This document shows positions 49,821 to 59,022 of a DNA stretch of 64,000 nucleotides, piece after piece. Both the position numbers and the translations under genes were made by a program. The notes below the pieces were generated by a model that saw nothing but the letters and a program-made list of their open reading frames with translations, was not told the DNA's origin and searched no databases. Within the stretch, counting starts at the first letter, position 1, and each line of letters starts with the position of its first letter. Location: positions 1 to 64,000 of the forward strand of contig NZ_FORU01000005.1 of the NCBI RefSeq assembly GCF_900114085.1, given 5' to 3'. This DNA comes from Myroides guanonis. GTDB lineage: Bacteria; Bacteroidota; Bacteroidia; Flavobacteriales; Flavobacteriaceae.

Positions 49821-51695
49821 ATGAAAACATATTTATATATCGTTGTCTCGGTGTTTTGTAGCTTTTTCTCATTTGCACAACAAAACGATAGTTTACAAGT
49901 AAATAAAGACGCAGCTATTTCAGAAATTTTAATTTATGAAACAAGACTTCAATTATCAAGCTCTTTGAAAAACAGAAATTTACAGATTTTAGATAAAGAG
50001 CAGATAAAGCAGTTACCAGTTCGTTCAATCAATGAATTACTAACATACGTTTCTGGGGTAGATATACGTCAGCGTGGTCCCTTTGGCGCGCAAGCGGATG
50101 TAAGTATAGATGGAGGAAGTTTTGAGCAAAATTTAGTTTTGCTTAACGGACAAAAAATATCAGATCCTCAAACAGGTCATAATAGTTTGATGATTCCAGT
50201 TCCAATAGAGGCAATAGAGCGTATTGAAATAGTTCGAGGACCATCTGCTAGATTATATGGAGTAAACAGCTTAACTGGGGTTGTAAACATAGTTACAACC
50301 AATCCGAAGAGGGATGGTGCATTTGCAAAGCTGTATGCAGGAACTAATTTCGAGAATGACGAAGAGGGTAATCGAGAATTATACAACGGTAGAGGTATTG
50401 AGTTAGGTGGAACGTTGGTAAAAGAGAAGCACAACCATATGTTGTTTGGATCTCATGAATCGGGGAGTGGATATCGTTATAACACAGCTTTTCATAATAA
50501 CAGGCTATTTTATCAAGGTAATCTAAATCCAAATGACCGTAATTCTATGATGTTATTAGGAGGGTGGTCACGAAATTCTTTTGGTGCGAATGGTTTTTAT
50601 GCTTCACCTGGCGATAAGGAGTCTAAGGAGATAGTGAATACTTACTTGCTTTCTATGAGTGGTAATCACTTAGTGTCAGATAGGTTTTCATTAGCGCCAA
50701 GTGTTATCTATAGATATAATCACGATGATTATCGCTATTACCGAAATAGATTAGATGTGGCTAGGAGCCAGCATTATTCACATGCCTTAACCTCGAATTT
50801 AAAGGGGAGTTATAATATGGATTTTGGAACTATTTCCGCTGGAGCAGAAATGCGTTATGAGGACATTAATTCTAGTAATATAGGCAATCACAGTCGTACG
50901 AATTATGGGATGTATGCGGAGTTGAAAAGTACGTTGCTAAATTTGCTGGACTATAATATTGGAGCTTATGTCAATTATAATACAGCTTATGGATGGCAAG
51001 TTTTTCCTGGTTTGGATTTGAGTTATGATTTTGATAATCATTGGAAGATGGTTTTTAGTGCAGGAAGTAGCCAGCGAATTCCATCTTTTACAGATTTGTA
51101 TTTAGAACAAAAGCCTGGTAATATGGGGAACCCTATAGTTGAGCCAGAACAATCTTATCAAGTAGAGTTAGGTTCTAAATATCAATCAGATAACTTTCAA
51201 GCGAATGCTTTTATTTTTTATAGAGATATAGCTGATTTTATAGATTGGGTAAGGGTGACTAGCAATGAACCATGGCAGCCACATAACTCTAAATTAAATG
51301 AAACAATAGGAGTGAATGCATCAGCTAAATATATGATTAAAGGAGTTAATAACACATGGACGTTAGGTTCTTCATATACTTATCTGTCTCCAAAAATTAA
51401 AGGAAATGATGGTTTTAATTTCTCTAAGTATGCAGTAGAAAGTTTAAGGCATCAGTGGGTTTCTACTGTTAATTACCGTCACCATGACTTCTCGGCTTTA
51501 GTAGCTGCTAGATATAACGAGCGCCTGACTTATAAGAGCTATTGGATTACCGATGTGCGCTTGTCTTATGATTTTAAAAAATATCAGGTTTTTATGGATG
51601 CTCAAAATATATTTGATGCTTCTTATGTTGAAGCAGGAGCTGTTCCAATGCCAGGTAGATGGTTGACTTTAGGGATTCAGTTTAATGGATTATAG
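49821..51695 (+). CDS. TonB-dependent outer-membrane receptor
   Basis: The 624-residue protein has a signal peptide (cut after FSFA, about residue 19), a plug domain (NRNLQILDKEQIKQLPVRSI, about 52-70; VSIDGGSFEQNLVLLNGQKI; ERIEIVRGPSARLYGVNSLT) and a 22-strand barrel ending with the terminal aromatic region (GRWLTLGIQFNGL). No carboxypeptidase-regulatory N domain or SusC-type features are present. The ligand (metal, vitamin, siderophore) is unknown; the size resembles BtuB/colicin-receptor-like proteins, but no cobalamin riboswitch precedes it. Confidence 0.9.
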   Translation: MKTYLYIVVSVFCSFFSFAQQNDSLQVNKDAAISEILIYETRLQLSSSLKNRNLQILDKEQIKQLPVRSINELLTYVSGVDIRQRGPFGAQADVSIDGGSFEQNLVLLNGQKISDPQTGHNSLMIPVPIEAIERIEIVRGPSARLYGVNSLTGVVNIVTTNPKRDGAFAKLYAGTNFENDEEGNRELYNGRGIELGGTLVKEKHNHMLFGSHESGSGYRYNTAFHNNRLFYQGNLNPNDRNSMMLLGGWSRNSFGANGFYASPGDKESKEIVNTYLLSMSGNHLVSDRFSLAPSVIYRYNHDDYRYYRNRLDVARSQHYSHALTSNLKGSYNMDFGTISAGAEMRYEDINSSNIGNHSRTNYGMYAELKSTLLNLLDYNIGAYVNYNTAYGWQVFPGLDLSYDFDNHWKMVFSAGSSQRIPSFTDLYLEQKPGNMGNPIVEPEQSYQVELGSKYQSDNFQANAFIFYRDIADFIDWVRVTSNEPWQPHNSKLNETIGVNASAKYMIKGVNNTWTLGSSYTYLSPKIKGNDGFNFSKYAVESLRHQWVSTVNYRHHDFSALVAARYNERLTYKSYWITDVRLSYDFKKYQVFMDAQNIFDASYVEAGAVPMPGRWLTLGIQFNGL

Positions 51696-51738
51696 TCTTT
51701 GCTAGTCTGAGCAGTGACTTCATTACAACTTGGGAGTC

Positions 51739-51759
51739 ATTGCGGGCCTGCCCCGCAAT
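51739..51759. repeat. Short GC-rich palindrome (REP-like)
   Basis: ATTGCGGG and CCCGCAAT flank a 5-bp CCTGC loop in an otherwise AT-rich intergenic gap, 44 bp past the TonB receptor stop. The GTCATTGCGGG...CCCGCAATC form resembles dispersed Bacteroidota intergenic elements. Only one copy is seen here. Confidence 0.6.
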
Positions 51760-51812
51760 CTTATGTGGCTCAGAGTAGTATTAGGAAAAATTGATTAAAA
51801 AACTTCAATAAA

Positions 51813-52451
51813 TTATTCCCTAATTCTTTGACCGTGTTTGTTTATATAAAAAGTTTGTCCTTTATATTCAACTTCAGCGTCACCCATTTCATAGTCTTCT
51901 GCTCTGTCAAATTCCAAGGGGATTACAAGCTTGCCATTGAAATTTATATACCCGAATTTATAGTTTGAAGAAACGACAGCAAAACCCTCTGAAAAATCTT
52001 CAACAGTTTCATAGGTTGCGGGTACTACTTTATTTCCTTCTTGGTCAAAGAATCCCCATAATCCGAATTCTTTAAAAGCGATTCGCAGTTCATTACTGGC
52101 GTTTAAATCTTCATATATATATGGAATTATAAAAACACCTTCTTGATTAATAGCTCCATAGAAGCCATCTTTTCTAATGATAGAAATTCCTTCTACAAAG
52201 GATTCTACTTGCTGGAATAAAGGTTCTATAACTACTACGCCATCTGTGTTGATAATACCAAATAACTTGGCGTTTTCATCCTCAAACCAATACCAATTAT
52301 TCTTAAAGGCAAATTCCTTTAGTTCAATGCGTTTATAAGCAATGTTATCTGGAGATTTATCTAAAGAAGTAGTTTTTGTTTGACTATAAGAAGACACGGA
52401 ACAATTAACTCCTATAAAAAGTATTGATAAATAAAAGGTTCTTAGATTCAT
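51813..52451 (-). CDS. WG-repeat protein, exported
   Basis: The 212-residue protein has a signal peptide (cut near VSSYS) and four to five WG-type repeats: WYWFEDENAKLFGIINTDGV, RKDGFYGAINQEGVFIIPYI, FGLWGFFDQEGNKVVPATYE and NYKFGYINFNGKLVIPLEFD. WG repeats form beta-hairpin units of unknown function and are common in Bacteroidota. It is the distal gene of a possible unit with the SDR gene (9 bp apart). Confidence 0.85.
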   Translation of the reverse strand: MNLRTFYLSILFIGVNCSVSSYSQTKTTSLDKSPDNIAYKRIELKEFAFKNNWYWFEDENAKLFGIINTDGVVVIEPLFQQVESFVEGISIIRKDGFYGAINQEGVFIIPYIYEDLNASNELRIAFKEFGLWGFFDQEGNKVVPATYETVEDFSEGFAVVSSNYKFGYINFNGKLVIPLEFDRAEDYEMGDAEVEYKGQTFYINKHGQRIRE

Positions 52452-52460
52452 GGTTTTTCC

Positions 52461-53207
52461 TTAAACTCTTTTTATAGATGTGCCACTTGCTTGTGCTTTT
52501 GGAAATATGGTTACATCTGCAATTTGAACATGAGCTGGCTGGTTCAATGCATAAGCTATAGCTGAGGCAATATCGTCTGCTGATAGTGGTGTATATCCTT
52601 CATAAACACTTGCAGCTCGATCGTCATCTCCTTTAAAGCGTACTTTTGAAAATTCTGTTTCGACGGCTCCCGGTGCAATATTGGTTACTCTAATTCCATC
52701 TTGTTGTAAGTCGAAACGCAATCCTTTACTGATAGATTCCACGGCCGCTTTGGATGCGCAATAGACAGTACCATTTAAATATGTTTCCTTTCCTGCTATG
52801 GAAGATAAGTTAACAATATGTCCTTCTTCTGTATTGATGAGGTAAGGTAGTACGGCTTTAGTGACATAAATAAGTCCTTTCACATTAATGTCAATCATTG
52901 CTTCTAAATCTTCTAAATCAGCGTCTTGAAAACGGTCTAGGCCATGTGCGTTACCAGCATTATTTATTAATACATCTATTGATTTCCATGAATCAGGTAG
53001 ATTGTTGATAGTCTTAAATACGGTCTCTTTATCACGAACATCAAAACATAAGGTGATTACCTCTGTTGTGGATTCTAATTCTGTTTGTAGTGCTTTTAAA
53101 TTTTCTTGACGTCTTCCGCACAAGATTAAACGGTATTTTGGAGCGAGTATGCGAGCTGTAGCGGCACCAATTCCTGAAGTAGCTCCGGTAATGAATGCTG
53201 TTTTCAT
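52461..53207 (-). CDS. Short-chain dehydrogenase/reductase
   Basis: The 248-residue enzyme has a Rossmann dinucleotide site ITGATSGIGAATARI (about 5-19), NNAG at about 86, Ser in NLSSIAGKETY and the catalytic YxxxK in GTVYCASKAAVESIS. Length and motifs fit the 3-hydroxy acid or serine/malonic-semialdehyde (YdfG-like) subgroup, but the substrate is unproven. It is 11 bp downstream of the AsmA-like gene, suggesting co-transcription on the minus strand. Confidence 0.9.
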   Translation of the reverse strand: MKTAFITGATSGIGAATARILAPKYRLILCGRRQENLKALQTELESTTEVITLCFDVRDKETVFKTINNLPDSWKSIDVLINNAGNAHGLDRFQDADLEDLEAMIDINVKGLIYVTKAVLPYLINTEEGHIVNLSSIAGKETYLNGTVYCASKAAVESISKGLRFDLQQDGIRVTNIAPGAVETEFSKVRFKGDDDRAASVYEGYTPLSADDIASAIAYALNQPAHVQIADVTIFPKAQASGTSIKRV

Positions 53208-53218
53208 TTGGGGGATTT

Positions 53219-54793
53219 TTATAAAACGGTTTGTTTAAGTCCTTGTAATATACAAAGCCAAAGGTAATTGAAAAAAGACTTTTCTTGGATTCTTTCTACT
53301 TTTTTAATTTCTATCTCCTTGGTTTCTCCCTTAGAATCTTCACGTATGAACCAATTTCCTATTTTAGTTAGCAAAGCTCTTTTTTCTTTACCGTCTGCTC
53401 TATATAGTGTTACTTTTAAGTCTTTGTGTTTCATTGCAAATGAACCAAAAGCTTCTTGATTATTTCCGTAAAAATTAAAAGCTACGTATTCTAGCTTACC
53501 AGATGTTGAGGCTTTTATGTAGGGTTTTATAAAGGGATTCATTGCAGGAGCATCGAAATTTTTAATGGTTCCTCTAATTTGAAATTGATCGCTAGGGTTT
53601 AATACGTTAAAAGACCAATCAACATGTAAAGGAGCATCGTTCATAAAGAAAGCATCAACAGCTATTTGAGTATCGAGAGATTTTGTTTTTCCGTAACCGC
53701 TTACAATATTTTTAATGGTTGCATTAAAATTATTAAATATCAATTTCCCTGGTGCAATAGCTTTTTCATCAACTTCTTCATAAACTAGTTTTGAAGAAGT
53801 TATCTTCGTGGTGTCAATTTCTAGACCAAAAGGAAGATTGCGTAACTTTTTACTAAACATGGACTTCGTGCTGTGGTTGAATGGCGGTATTTTATTTCTA
53901 TATATATTAGCATTTAAGCTGTCAATCAGTAATTTATTTGAAGTCACATTCAATTTGGATAGAGAGTCTATATGCCAGCTGAGATTGTTAAGCACAATCT
54001 TATTTGCATTTAAATTGAATATATCGTCTGCTAAAGCAAGCATAGCAACATGCTTTTTACGACTGTATTTAGGTTTTAATTTTAGGTAATGTAGAGATAG
54101 GGAGTTGTCCTTAAATTGAATGTTGTCAATAGTTAGATCATAGAATTTACGAGTGTCGTAATGAATTTCTTTCATACTAAATAGTAAGTTATCATAAGAG
54201 ACTGGCATTTTTTGTAAGGTATCATCTGTATCAATTTGTAAATATTTTAGTTGTAAGTCGAACTGTTTGATACTTACAGAACCTTTGGAATCATTAAGAT
54301 GTAGTGAGTCTTCTTGATTCTCATATAGTATACTTCCATCGGTTATCGTAAAAGATTCTACATTTAACTTGGGTAGCTTTTTGGTAGAGAAGTTTTTTTG
54401 ATGAAGGGAGTCAATAGTTTTTTTAGTAATCCTAAAATCAGGATTGATAATAGAAATGCTATTTAACTCAATAGGTTTCCCTTGTATGATTTGTAATGGA
54501 TGTATGCCTGAAATATGTAGCTTTTTTAAACTACCTGCTATGTTCGGGTAACTAGAGTTCTTGGCGGTTTCTATAGAACTAATTGTAATGTCTTCAATGC
54601 TAAGTGCAGTGTAGAAAAAAGAGAATTCTATGTTTTTATAATTTATATGATAGGGAAGATGGGTTTCTTCTTTTACATAATTCGAAATCTTTTTATTTAG
54701 ATATAGGTTAAAAAGCCACTTGCCTGCAAATGCTATTAGAATAAGTGAAATAAAAATTAGTAATACAATTCCTTTTTTTGAACTCAGTTTCAT
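53219..54793 (-). CDS. AsmA-like membrane-anchored protein
   Basis: The 524-residue protein has one N-terminal membrane helix (GIVLLIFISLILIAFAGKWL) and a long region of beta-strand and hydrophobic repeats (HYINYKNIEFSFFYTALSIE; PDFRITKKTIDSL) that resembles the AsmA/TamB/DUF748 group of inter-membrane proteins. No signal cleavage is likely; the C-terminal portion should be periplasmic. It could carry lipid or assembly functions between membranes. The function is not known. Confidence 0.65.
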   Translation of the reverse strand: MKLSSKKGIVLLIFISLILIAFAGKWLFNLYLNKKISNYVKEETHLPYHINYKNIEFSFFYTALSIEDITISSIETAKNSSYPNIAGSLKKLHISGIHPLQIIQGKPIELNSISIINPDFRITKKTIDSLHQKNFSTKKLPKLNVESFTITDGSILYENQEDSLHLNDSKGSVSIKQFDLQLKYLQIDTDDTLQKMPVSYDNLLFSMKEIHYDTRKFYDLTIDNIQFKDNSLSLHYLKLKPKYSRKKHVAMLALADDIFNLNANKIVLNNLSWHIDSLSKLNVTSNKLLIDSLNANIYRNKIPPFNHSTKSMFSKKLRNLPFGLEIDTTKITSSKLVYEEVDEKAIAPGKLIFNNFNATIKNIVSGYGKTKSLDTQIAVDAFFMNDAPLHVDWSFNVLNPSDQFQIRGTIKNFDAPAMNPFIKPYIKASTSGKLEYVAFNFYGNNQEAFGSFAMKHKDLKVTLYRADGKEKRALLTKIGNWFIREDSKGETKEIEIKKVERIQEKSFFNYLWLCILQGLKQTVL

Positions 54794-54832
54794 AACTAGT
54801 TTTTTTGGAGTGTGTTACTAAAGATAGTGAAA

Positions 54833-55405
54833 TCATTTTAAAATGAGTAAGTGTTTCTTTAGTAGCCCTTCTAAACCTGATTTAGAAAAAACAGCATGTT
54901 TAATGTTTGTCTTGTCTGGGTCAATGTTATAATTATAGCTAGTATAGAAATCTGCTTTCTCTGCGTTTGCTTTTAGGAAGACCGCTTGATGTAAATTACA
55001 GTTATCAAACATAACTTCTTTAAGGTTGGTTTCCATAAAGTCCGCTCCAATCATACTGCAATTAGAAAAAGTAGTTCTTTTTAAATCTAACGAGTAAAAT
55101 TGGCAAAAGTCTAAACAACAGTCTGTGAATTGGAATTCGAAAATTGTTTGGTCAACCATTGCAAAATTAACTGAAGTGAAGTCAGAATGTTCAAAAGTAC
55201 AGTTTCTTAAAGCTACATAATTTATAGGAGCATCTTTAAAATTACAATTTGTAAAATTGCTGTCCGTAAAAGTAGTTCCCAGAAAGTCACAAGATGTGAA
55301 ATCACAATTGATAAAAGTGCAATTTTCAAACTCTCTAAATCGAATGGCAGTAAAGTCGAAATGTTGGTTTTTGTATGTTTTATCGAATATAAAATCCATT
55401 TTCAT
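54833..55405 (-). CDS. Pentapeptide-repeat protein
   Basis: The 190-residue protein has about 12-16 pentapeptide coils with the A(D/N)LXX-type pattern, here often F/C-rich (FENCTFINCDFTSCDFLGTT, NCTFEHSDFTSVNFAMVDQT, ADFMETNLKEVMFDNCNLHQ). These fold as a right-handed quadrilateral beta-helix. The size resembles Qnr-type DNA-mimic proteins that shield gyrase, but this alone does not prove quinolone protection; many family members have unknown functions. An alternative ATG is two codons downstream. Confidence 0.85.
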   Translation of the reverse strand: MKMDFIFDKTYKNQHFDFTAIRFREFENCTFINCDFTSCDFLGTTFTDSNFTNCNFKDAPINYVALRNCTFEHSDFTSVNFAMVDQTIFEFQFTDCCLDFCQFYSLDLKRTTFSNCSMIGADFMETNLKEVMFDNCNLHQAVFLKANAEKADFYTSYNYNIDPDKTNIKHAVFSKSGLEGLLKKHLLILK

Positions 55406-55549
55406 GAGTTCTTTGTTTTGTTGATAAGATGAAGTGTTTGTTGTTTGAAGGAAATCTTCAGGTGTTTAGATTAAACATTGAATCCCATGACAAAGCTACG
55501 CTTTTGAAACCTGATTAGAAATTACTTTTCAGCGATAATTTAAAAAACA

Positions 55550-55578
55550 AAGGGCTGTCTTTCAAAGTGACAACCCTT
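55550..55578 (-). terminator. Terminator of the ygiC-type operon
   Basis: An imperfect 10-bp stem (one mismatch) is followed by a T-rich stretch on the minus strand, 7 bp past the gene end at 55585. Confidence 0.65.
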
Positions 55579-55584
55579 CTTGTG

Positions 55585-56724
55585 TTATTCTATTATATGA
55601 GGTATAAATCTGCTTTTATTTGTTGTGATTAAATTGTCGCTTTCTCTAAAAGTTATACCACACGCTTCTTGTCCAACAACCCAACTACCGATAATTGAAT
55701 AGCCTGTTTCTTCTTTTATTATTGGGGCAAGAGCTTGGCATATATAACCTTCTTGTCCGTAGTCACCAGGGGTGGCTTCAACTATAGAGTTGTTTTTGTA
55801 AAGAGTTATATTAGCGCCTTCTCTCGATAAAAGAGGTTTTTTTACATAATCTTCCATGCCTTTGGGATCGTCAAAATAAGTTTCTAACAACAAAGGATGA
55901 TTTGGGTATAGTTCCCACAAAACAGCAAGTATTGCCTTATTTGATAAAATCATTTTCCATGATGGTTCAATCCAATGAGCTTCCGCCACATCATTAGGAA
56001 TATGAAGAGCAAAAGATTCGTAAACCATCCATTCCCAAGGATAAAGTTTAAATATATCCGTAATAACTTCTTCTTCTAAGTCAACAAAAGTTTCTCCATT
56101 CCAACCTATGTCATCGATGAAAATTAACTTTGTGTGTATGCCAGCTTGCATAGCACAATCTCTTAAATATTCTACGTTTGTAAGGTCTTCAAGGGTATCT
56201 CGCATGCATGTAAAGTGCAAAGTATTTCCTTTTAAATAAGGAATTATGGTCTTCCAGCTTGAAATTAGCTGTTCGTGAACAGCATTGAATTGGTCTTTTG
56301 TAGTTCCGAAATAGTGTTGCATCCAATGCCATTGAATAACACCTGTTTCGAATAGAGAAGTGGGTGTGTCGGCATTGAATTCCAATACTTTTAATTGATC
56401 GTTTGTTCGGTCGTAGGCAAAGTCAAAACGACCATAAATACTTGGAGAGTCTCCTTCCCAACTTTTTTCAATATGTTCTTGAATAAAAAGAGGGATTTGA
56501 AAAAGCTCATATTTTTTATTGGAAATTACGTGGTCTACTGCCTTAATACACATGTCCCAAAGTTCTGTAGTTGCATCAAAGACTTGGTCTGCAAAATCTT
56601 CAGAAATTGAGTAGTAATATGAATCAATCCAATAAGGTAAATCTCCATCTGTATGGTAGCCAAAGCCAAGTTCCTCTAATCGATTTTGCCAATTAGGGTC
56701 TTCTTTAAGATGTTTTAAAATCAT
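55585..56724 (-). CDS. Glutathionylspermidine-synthase-like ATP-grasp protein (YgiC family)
   Basis: The 379-residue protein matches the glutathionylspermidine synthase C-terminal-like family (YgiC/YjfC): DLPYWIDSYYYSISEDFADQ, GRFDFAYDRTNDQLKVLEFN and the ATP-binding stretch KPLLSREGANITLYKNNSI. Motifs of the ATP-grasp ligase are present but there is no amidase domain, so the E. coli-type bifunctional enzyme is not encoded. It is 3 bp downstream of the ygiB-like lipoprotein gene, reproducing the ygiB-ygiC pairing of Enterobacteria. Substrates are unknown. Confidence 0.88.
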   Translation of the reverse strand: MILKHLKEDPNWQNRLEELGFGYHTDGDLPYWIDSYYYSISEDFADQVFDATTELWDMCIKAVDHVISNKKYELFQIPLFIQEHIEKSWEGDSPSIYGRFDFAYDRTNDQLKVLEFNADTPTSLFETGVIQWHWMQHYFGTTKDQFNAVHEQLISSWKTIIPYLKGNTLHFTCMRDTLEDLTNVEYLRDCAMQAGIHTKLIFIDDIGWNGETFVDLEEEVITDIFKLYPWEWMVYESFALHIPNDVAEAHWIEPSWKMILSNKAILAVLWELYPNHPLLLETYFDDPKGMEDYVKKPLLSREGANITLYKNNSIVEATPGDYGQEGYICQALAPIIKEETGYSIIGSWVVGQEACGITFRESDNLITTNKSRFIPHIIE

Positions 56725-56727
56725 AAT

Positions 56728-57099
56728 TTAACTACTAGCTGAAGTTTGTTTTGCAGAAGAACCGAAACCACCTCTTGCTGCTTGTGTTTTAACGGCATTT
56801 GCCTTTGATGTATTATTCCCAACATTGGATTGGTGTGCAATTCCATTACTGGTATATCCCATTCCTCCACCCATCATAGGTCTGAATGCCATATACCAAA
56901 GTAGGGCACTCCCCATTCCCATTCCGCCACCACTTTGTTGTTGTTGGTATTGTTGAGTTACTTCTGTGTATGGTGCGCTACTATCAGCACGCATAAAAAC
57001 TTTTTGTTTATCTGTGGTTTCTTCTTGTGGTTTTGAACAAGATGCTAATACAGAGGTAATAAGTACCAGGGAAACCATTTTACTACTTTTCCGCTTCAT
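56728..57099 (-). CDS. YgiB-like (DUF1190) lipoprotein
   Basis: The 123-residue protein has lipobox VLASC (Cys21), followed by an Ala/Gln-rich part, a Gly/Met-rich membrane-like segment (GMGMGSALLWYMAFRPMMGG) and a C-terminal ARGGFGSSAKQTSASS. That end resembles the TRGGFGESVAKQ motif of E. coli YgiB (UPF0441/DUF1190). Position directly before a YgiC-family gene supports the assignment. Function unknown in any organism. Confidence 0.75.
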   Translation of the reverse strand: MKRKSSKMVSLVLITSVLASCSKPQEETTDKQKVFMRADSSAPYTEVTQQYQQQQSGGGMGMGSALLWYMAFRPMMGGGMGYTSNGIAHQSNVGNNTSKANAVKTQAARGGFGSSAKQTSASS

Positions 57100-57100
57100 A

Positions 57101-57394
57101 TTATTCTACAGTAACATAAATAGGAACTTTTGCCATTGTAGCTGGTTCCTGATTGGTTTTGGAGTCTATAATTTGTTGGGACGTTTTTAATGTATCAACT
57201 TTGGCTAAAATTAGCTCGCCGTTTGCCCAAATTCGCTGTTTTACTAAGTGAAGTACAGTGTCACCTACAACTTCTGTTGATAGAGTAACTTCTCTAGCTG
57301 ATTTTTTATCTAGAGATTCTAATTTGTTTTCGGGTTTCTCTGTACAAGCTGTTAATGCAAGTGTGAGAACCATTAAAGAAAGTGTTTTTTTCAT
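57101..57394 (-). CDS. Small lipoprotein of the ygiBC-type operon
   Basis: The 97-residue protein has a signal with lipobox LTAC (Cys17) and a polar beta-rich mature part (VVGDTVLHLVKQRIWANGEL). I do not recognise the family. Its stop lies 1 bp before the start of the ygiB-like gene, so it is the first gene of a three-gene operon and probably works with the other two at the cell envelope. Confidence 0.7.
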   Translation of the reverse strand: MKKTLSLMVLTLALTACTEKPENKLESLDKKSAREVTLSTEVVGDTVLHLVKQRIWANGELILAKVDTLKTSQQIIDSKTNQEPATMAKVPIYVTVE

Positions 57395-57559
57395 TTAAAA
57401 GTTTACTTTTAAGTCTTGTGAGTTCTATTCTTTATAGTTAATCTTTAGAATGGCATCACAAAGAAGCAAAGTTTATAATTATATTTTAGCTATGCAATTA
57501 AAAGATAGTGCAAACACATGGCTTTTTTGTAAATTTATAACATTGTTTCTGTAAAAAAT

Positions 57560-58744
57560 ATGTCGTATATGAAATACTATCTTCCATTTTTATTGTTTTT
57601 TTTATCAGTTTTTACGCATGCTCAAGAAGAAAATGTAAAGGTTGATACTATAATTAAAAAACCAATTCTTGATTTAAAAGAGGAAGGTTTTTTGAAGAAT
57701 ATCGATGCGTATTTCTATTCTAGATTAGGGTTTCTAAATCATTCTGAACATGGGCGTGATGATGATTTTACCGAATTTCGAAATAGCTATGTGGCGATGG
57801 GTATTCGTGGACAGATCCATGAAAATATTGGATTTAGTTATCGTCAAAGATTTAATAAGAGTAGTGAGCGACAAAGTTTGGATTTACTCGATAATTCGAT
57901 TGAGTTGGCTTATGTAGATTTAAAAGTAGCGCCTAAAACGCAACTCCAATTAGGAAAAATGTCTGCGTACTTTGGCGGATATGAATATGAGTTTAATCCA
58001 ATTGATGTGTTAGAATACAATGAAGTTTCTAGTAATTTATTGGCTTATGTTTCAGGTGTAGGAATTACTCATCAAATTGCTAAAAACCATCTATTGGGGT
58101 TTCAAGCTCTAAATTCTCGCACCATGCGTTATGCCGATTTATATGAAGGGAAAGTAGAAGAGAATGTTCAAGAACCTAAATGGCCATTGGCTTTGGTTTT
58201 GAAATGGCAAGGTGATTTTTATGACAAGAAATTTCAAACTATTTATAGCATTAGTCGATACCGAATTGCTAAAGGTCATGCAACAACCTATGCAGTTACT
58301 TTGGGGAATAAATATCAAACTGAAAAATGGACTTTGATGTACGATTTCAATTATAGTCATGAACAATTGGATACGAAAGGAATAGTAACTTCAATTTTAA
58401 ATACGGAGAAAATAGCACAGGATGCTTCGTATATTGAAAACTGGTTGAGAGCCGAGTATATGATTTCCTCTAAATTTCAAGCCTTACTAACCTTAATGAA
58501 TAGTAATTCTTATGCTGAAAATGCAAAAGGTGAAAATAGTGGTTTCGATCATTTAAAAACAAGTTATGGAGTTATTCCTACACTTTATTATAGGCCATTC
58601 AAGGAAATAGATGTTCGCTTTTATGCTTCTTACATAGGTCGATATTACACATTTTCAAATTTTGTTAAAAAAGATTTAGATATTTCTAATTATAATACCA
58701 ATGAGTTTCAAGTAGGATTAATGGCTCCTTTATGGGTTTTTTAA
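57560..58744 (+). CDS. Porin-like outer-membrane protein (phosphate-selective porin O/P type)
   Basis: The 394-residue protein has a signal peptide (cut after THA; an alternative ATG is three codons in, giving MKYYLPFLLFFLSVFTHAQ) and a beta-barrel: NIDAYFYSRLGFLNHSEHG, FTEFRNSYVAMGIRGQIHEN, LQLGKMSAYFGGYEYEFNPI and C-terminal strand EFQVGLMAPLWVF ending in an aromatic residue. This matches the Bacteroidota porin O/P-like family, which may transport anions or small solutes. The ligand is unknown. No regulator or riboswitch was recognised upstream. Confidence 0.8.
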   Translation: MSYMKYYLPFLLFFLSVFTHAQEENVKVDTIIKKPILDLKEEGFLKNIDAYFYSRLGFLNHSEHGRDDDFTEFRNSYVAMGIRGQIHENIGFSYRQRFNKSSERQSLDLLDNSIELAYVDLKVAPKTQLQLGKMSAYFGGYEYEFNPIDVLEYNEVSSNLLAYVSGVGITHQIAKNHLLGFQALNSRTMRYADLYEGKVEENVQEPKWPLALVLKWQGDFYDKKFQTIYSISRYRIAKGHATTYAVTLGNKYQTEKWTLMYDFNYSHEQLDTKGIVTSILNTEKIAQDASYIENWLRAEYMISSKFQALLTLMNSNSYAENAKGENSGFDHLKTSYGVIPTLYYRPFKEIDVRFYASYIGRYYTFSNFVKKDLDISNYNTNEFQVGLMAPLWVF

Positions 58745-58975
58745 AAAAGGTTCACGACAAAATAAACAGTGTTTTTTTAGATGTACTTTTTAAATTTTAC
58801 TAAAATGAGGCACTTTTCTTGGATTTAAGACCGATTAGCTGCTCTTGAGAATTTGAAGATGGTAAACTACTAGTAGTAAAGACTGTGATTACAGTGTTGC
58901 TCTATAGAAGAGTTCGTTTTATATTAAAGTGTTTTATTTTTAAAGATGAATTGCACGGTTTGGATTATAGGCAGA

Positions 58976-59004
58976 TTGATACGCTTAAATATTTTGTATT
59001 TTTG
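58976..59004 (+). promoter_or_regulatory. Promoter of the AraC-type gene (TTG-N18-TATTTTTG)
   Basis: TTG at 58976-58978 and TATTTTTG at 58997-59004 are separated by 18 bp. It fits the Bacteroidota consensus and lies 18 bp before the ATG at 59023, supporting that start. Confidence 0.65.
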
Positions 59005-59022
59005 ACTTCTTATTATTTGAAG

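Noticed and set aside
54833..55405. Naming the pentapeptide-repeat protein as Qnr
   Set aside because: The repeat pattern fits, but Qnr-specific loops were not identified, and the context does not support drug resistance.
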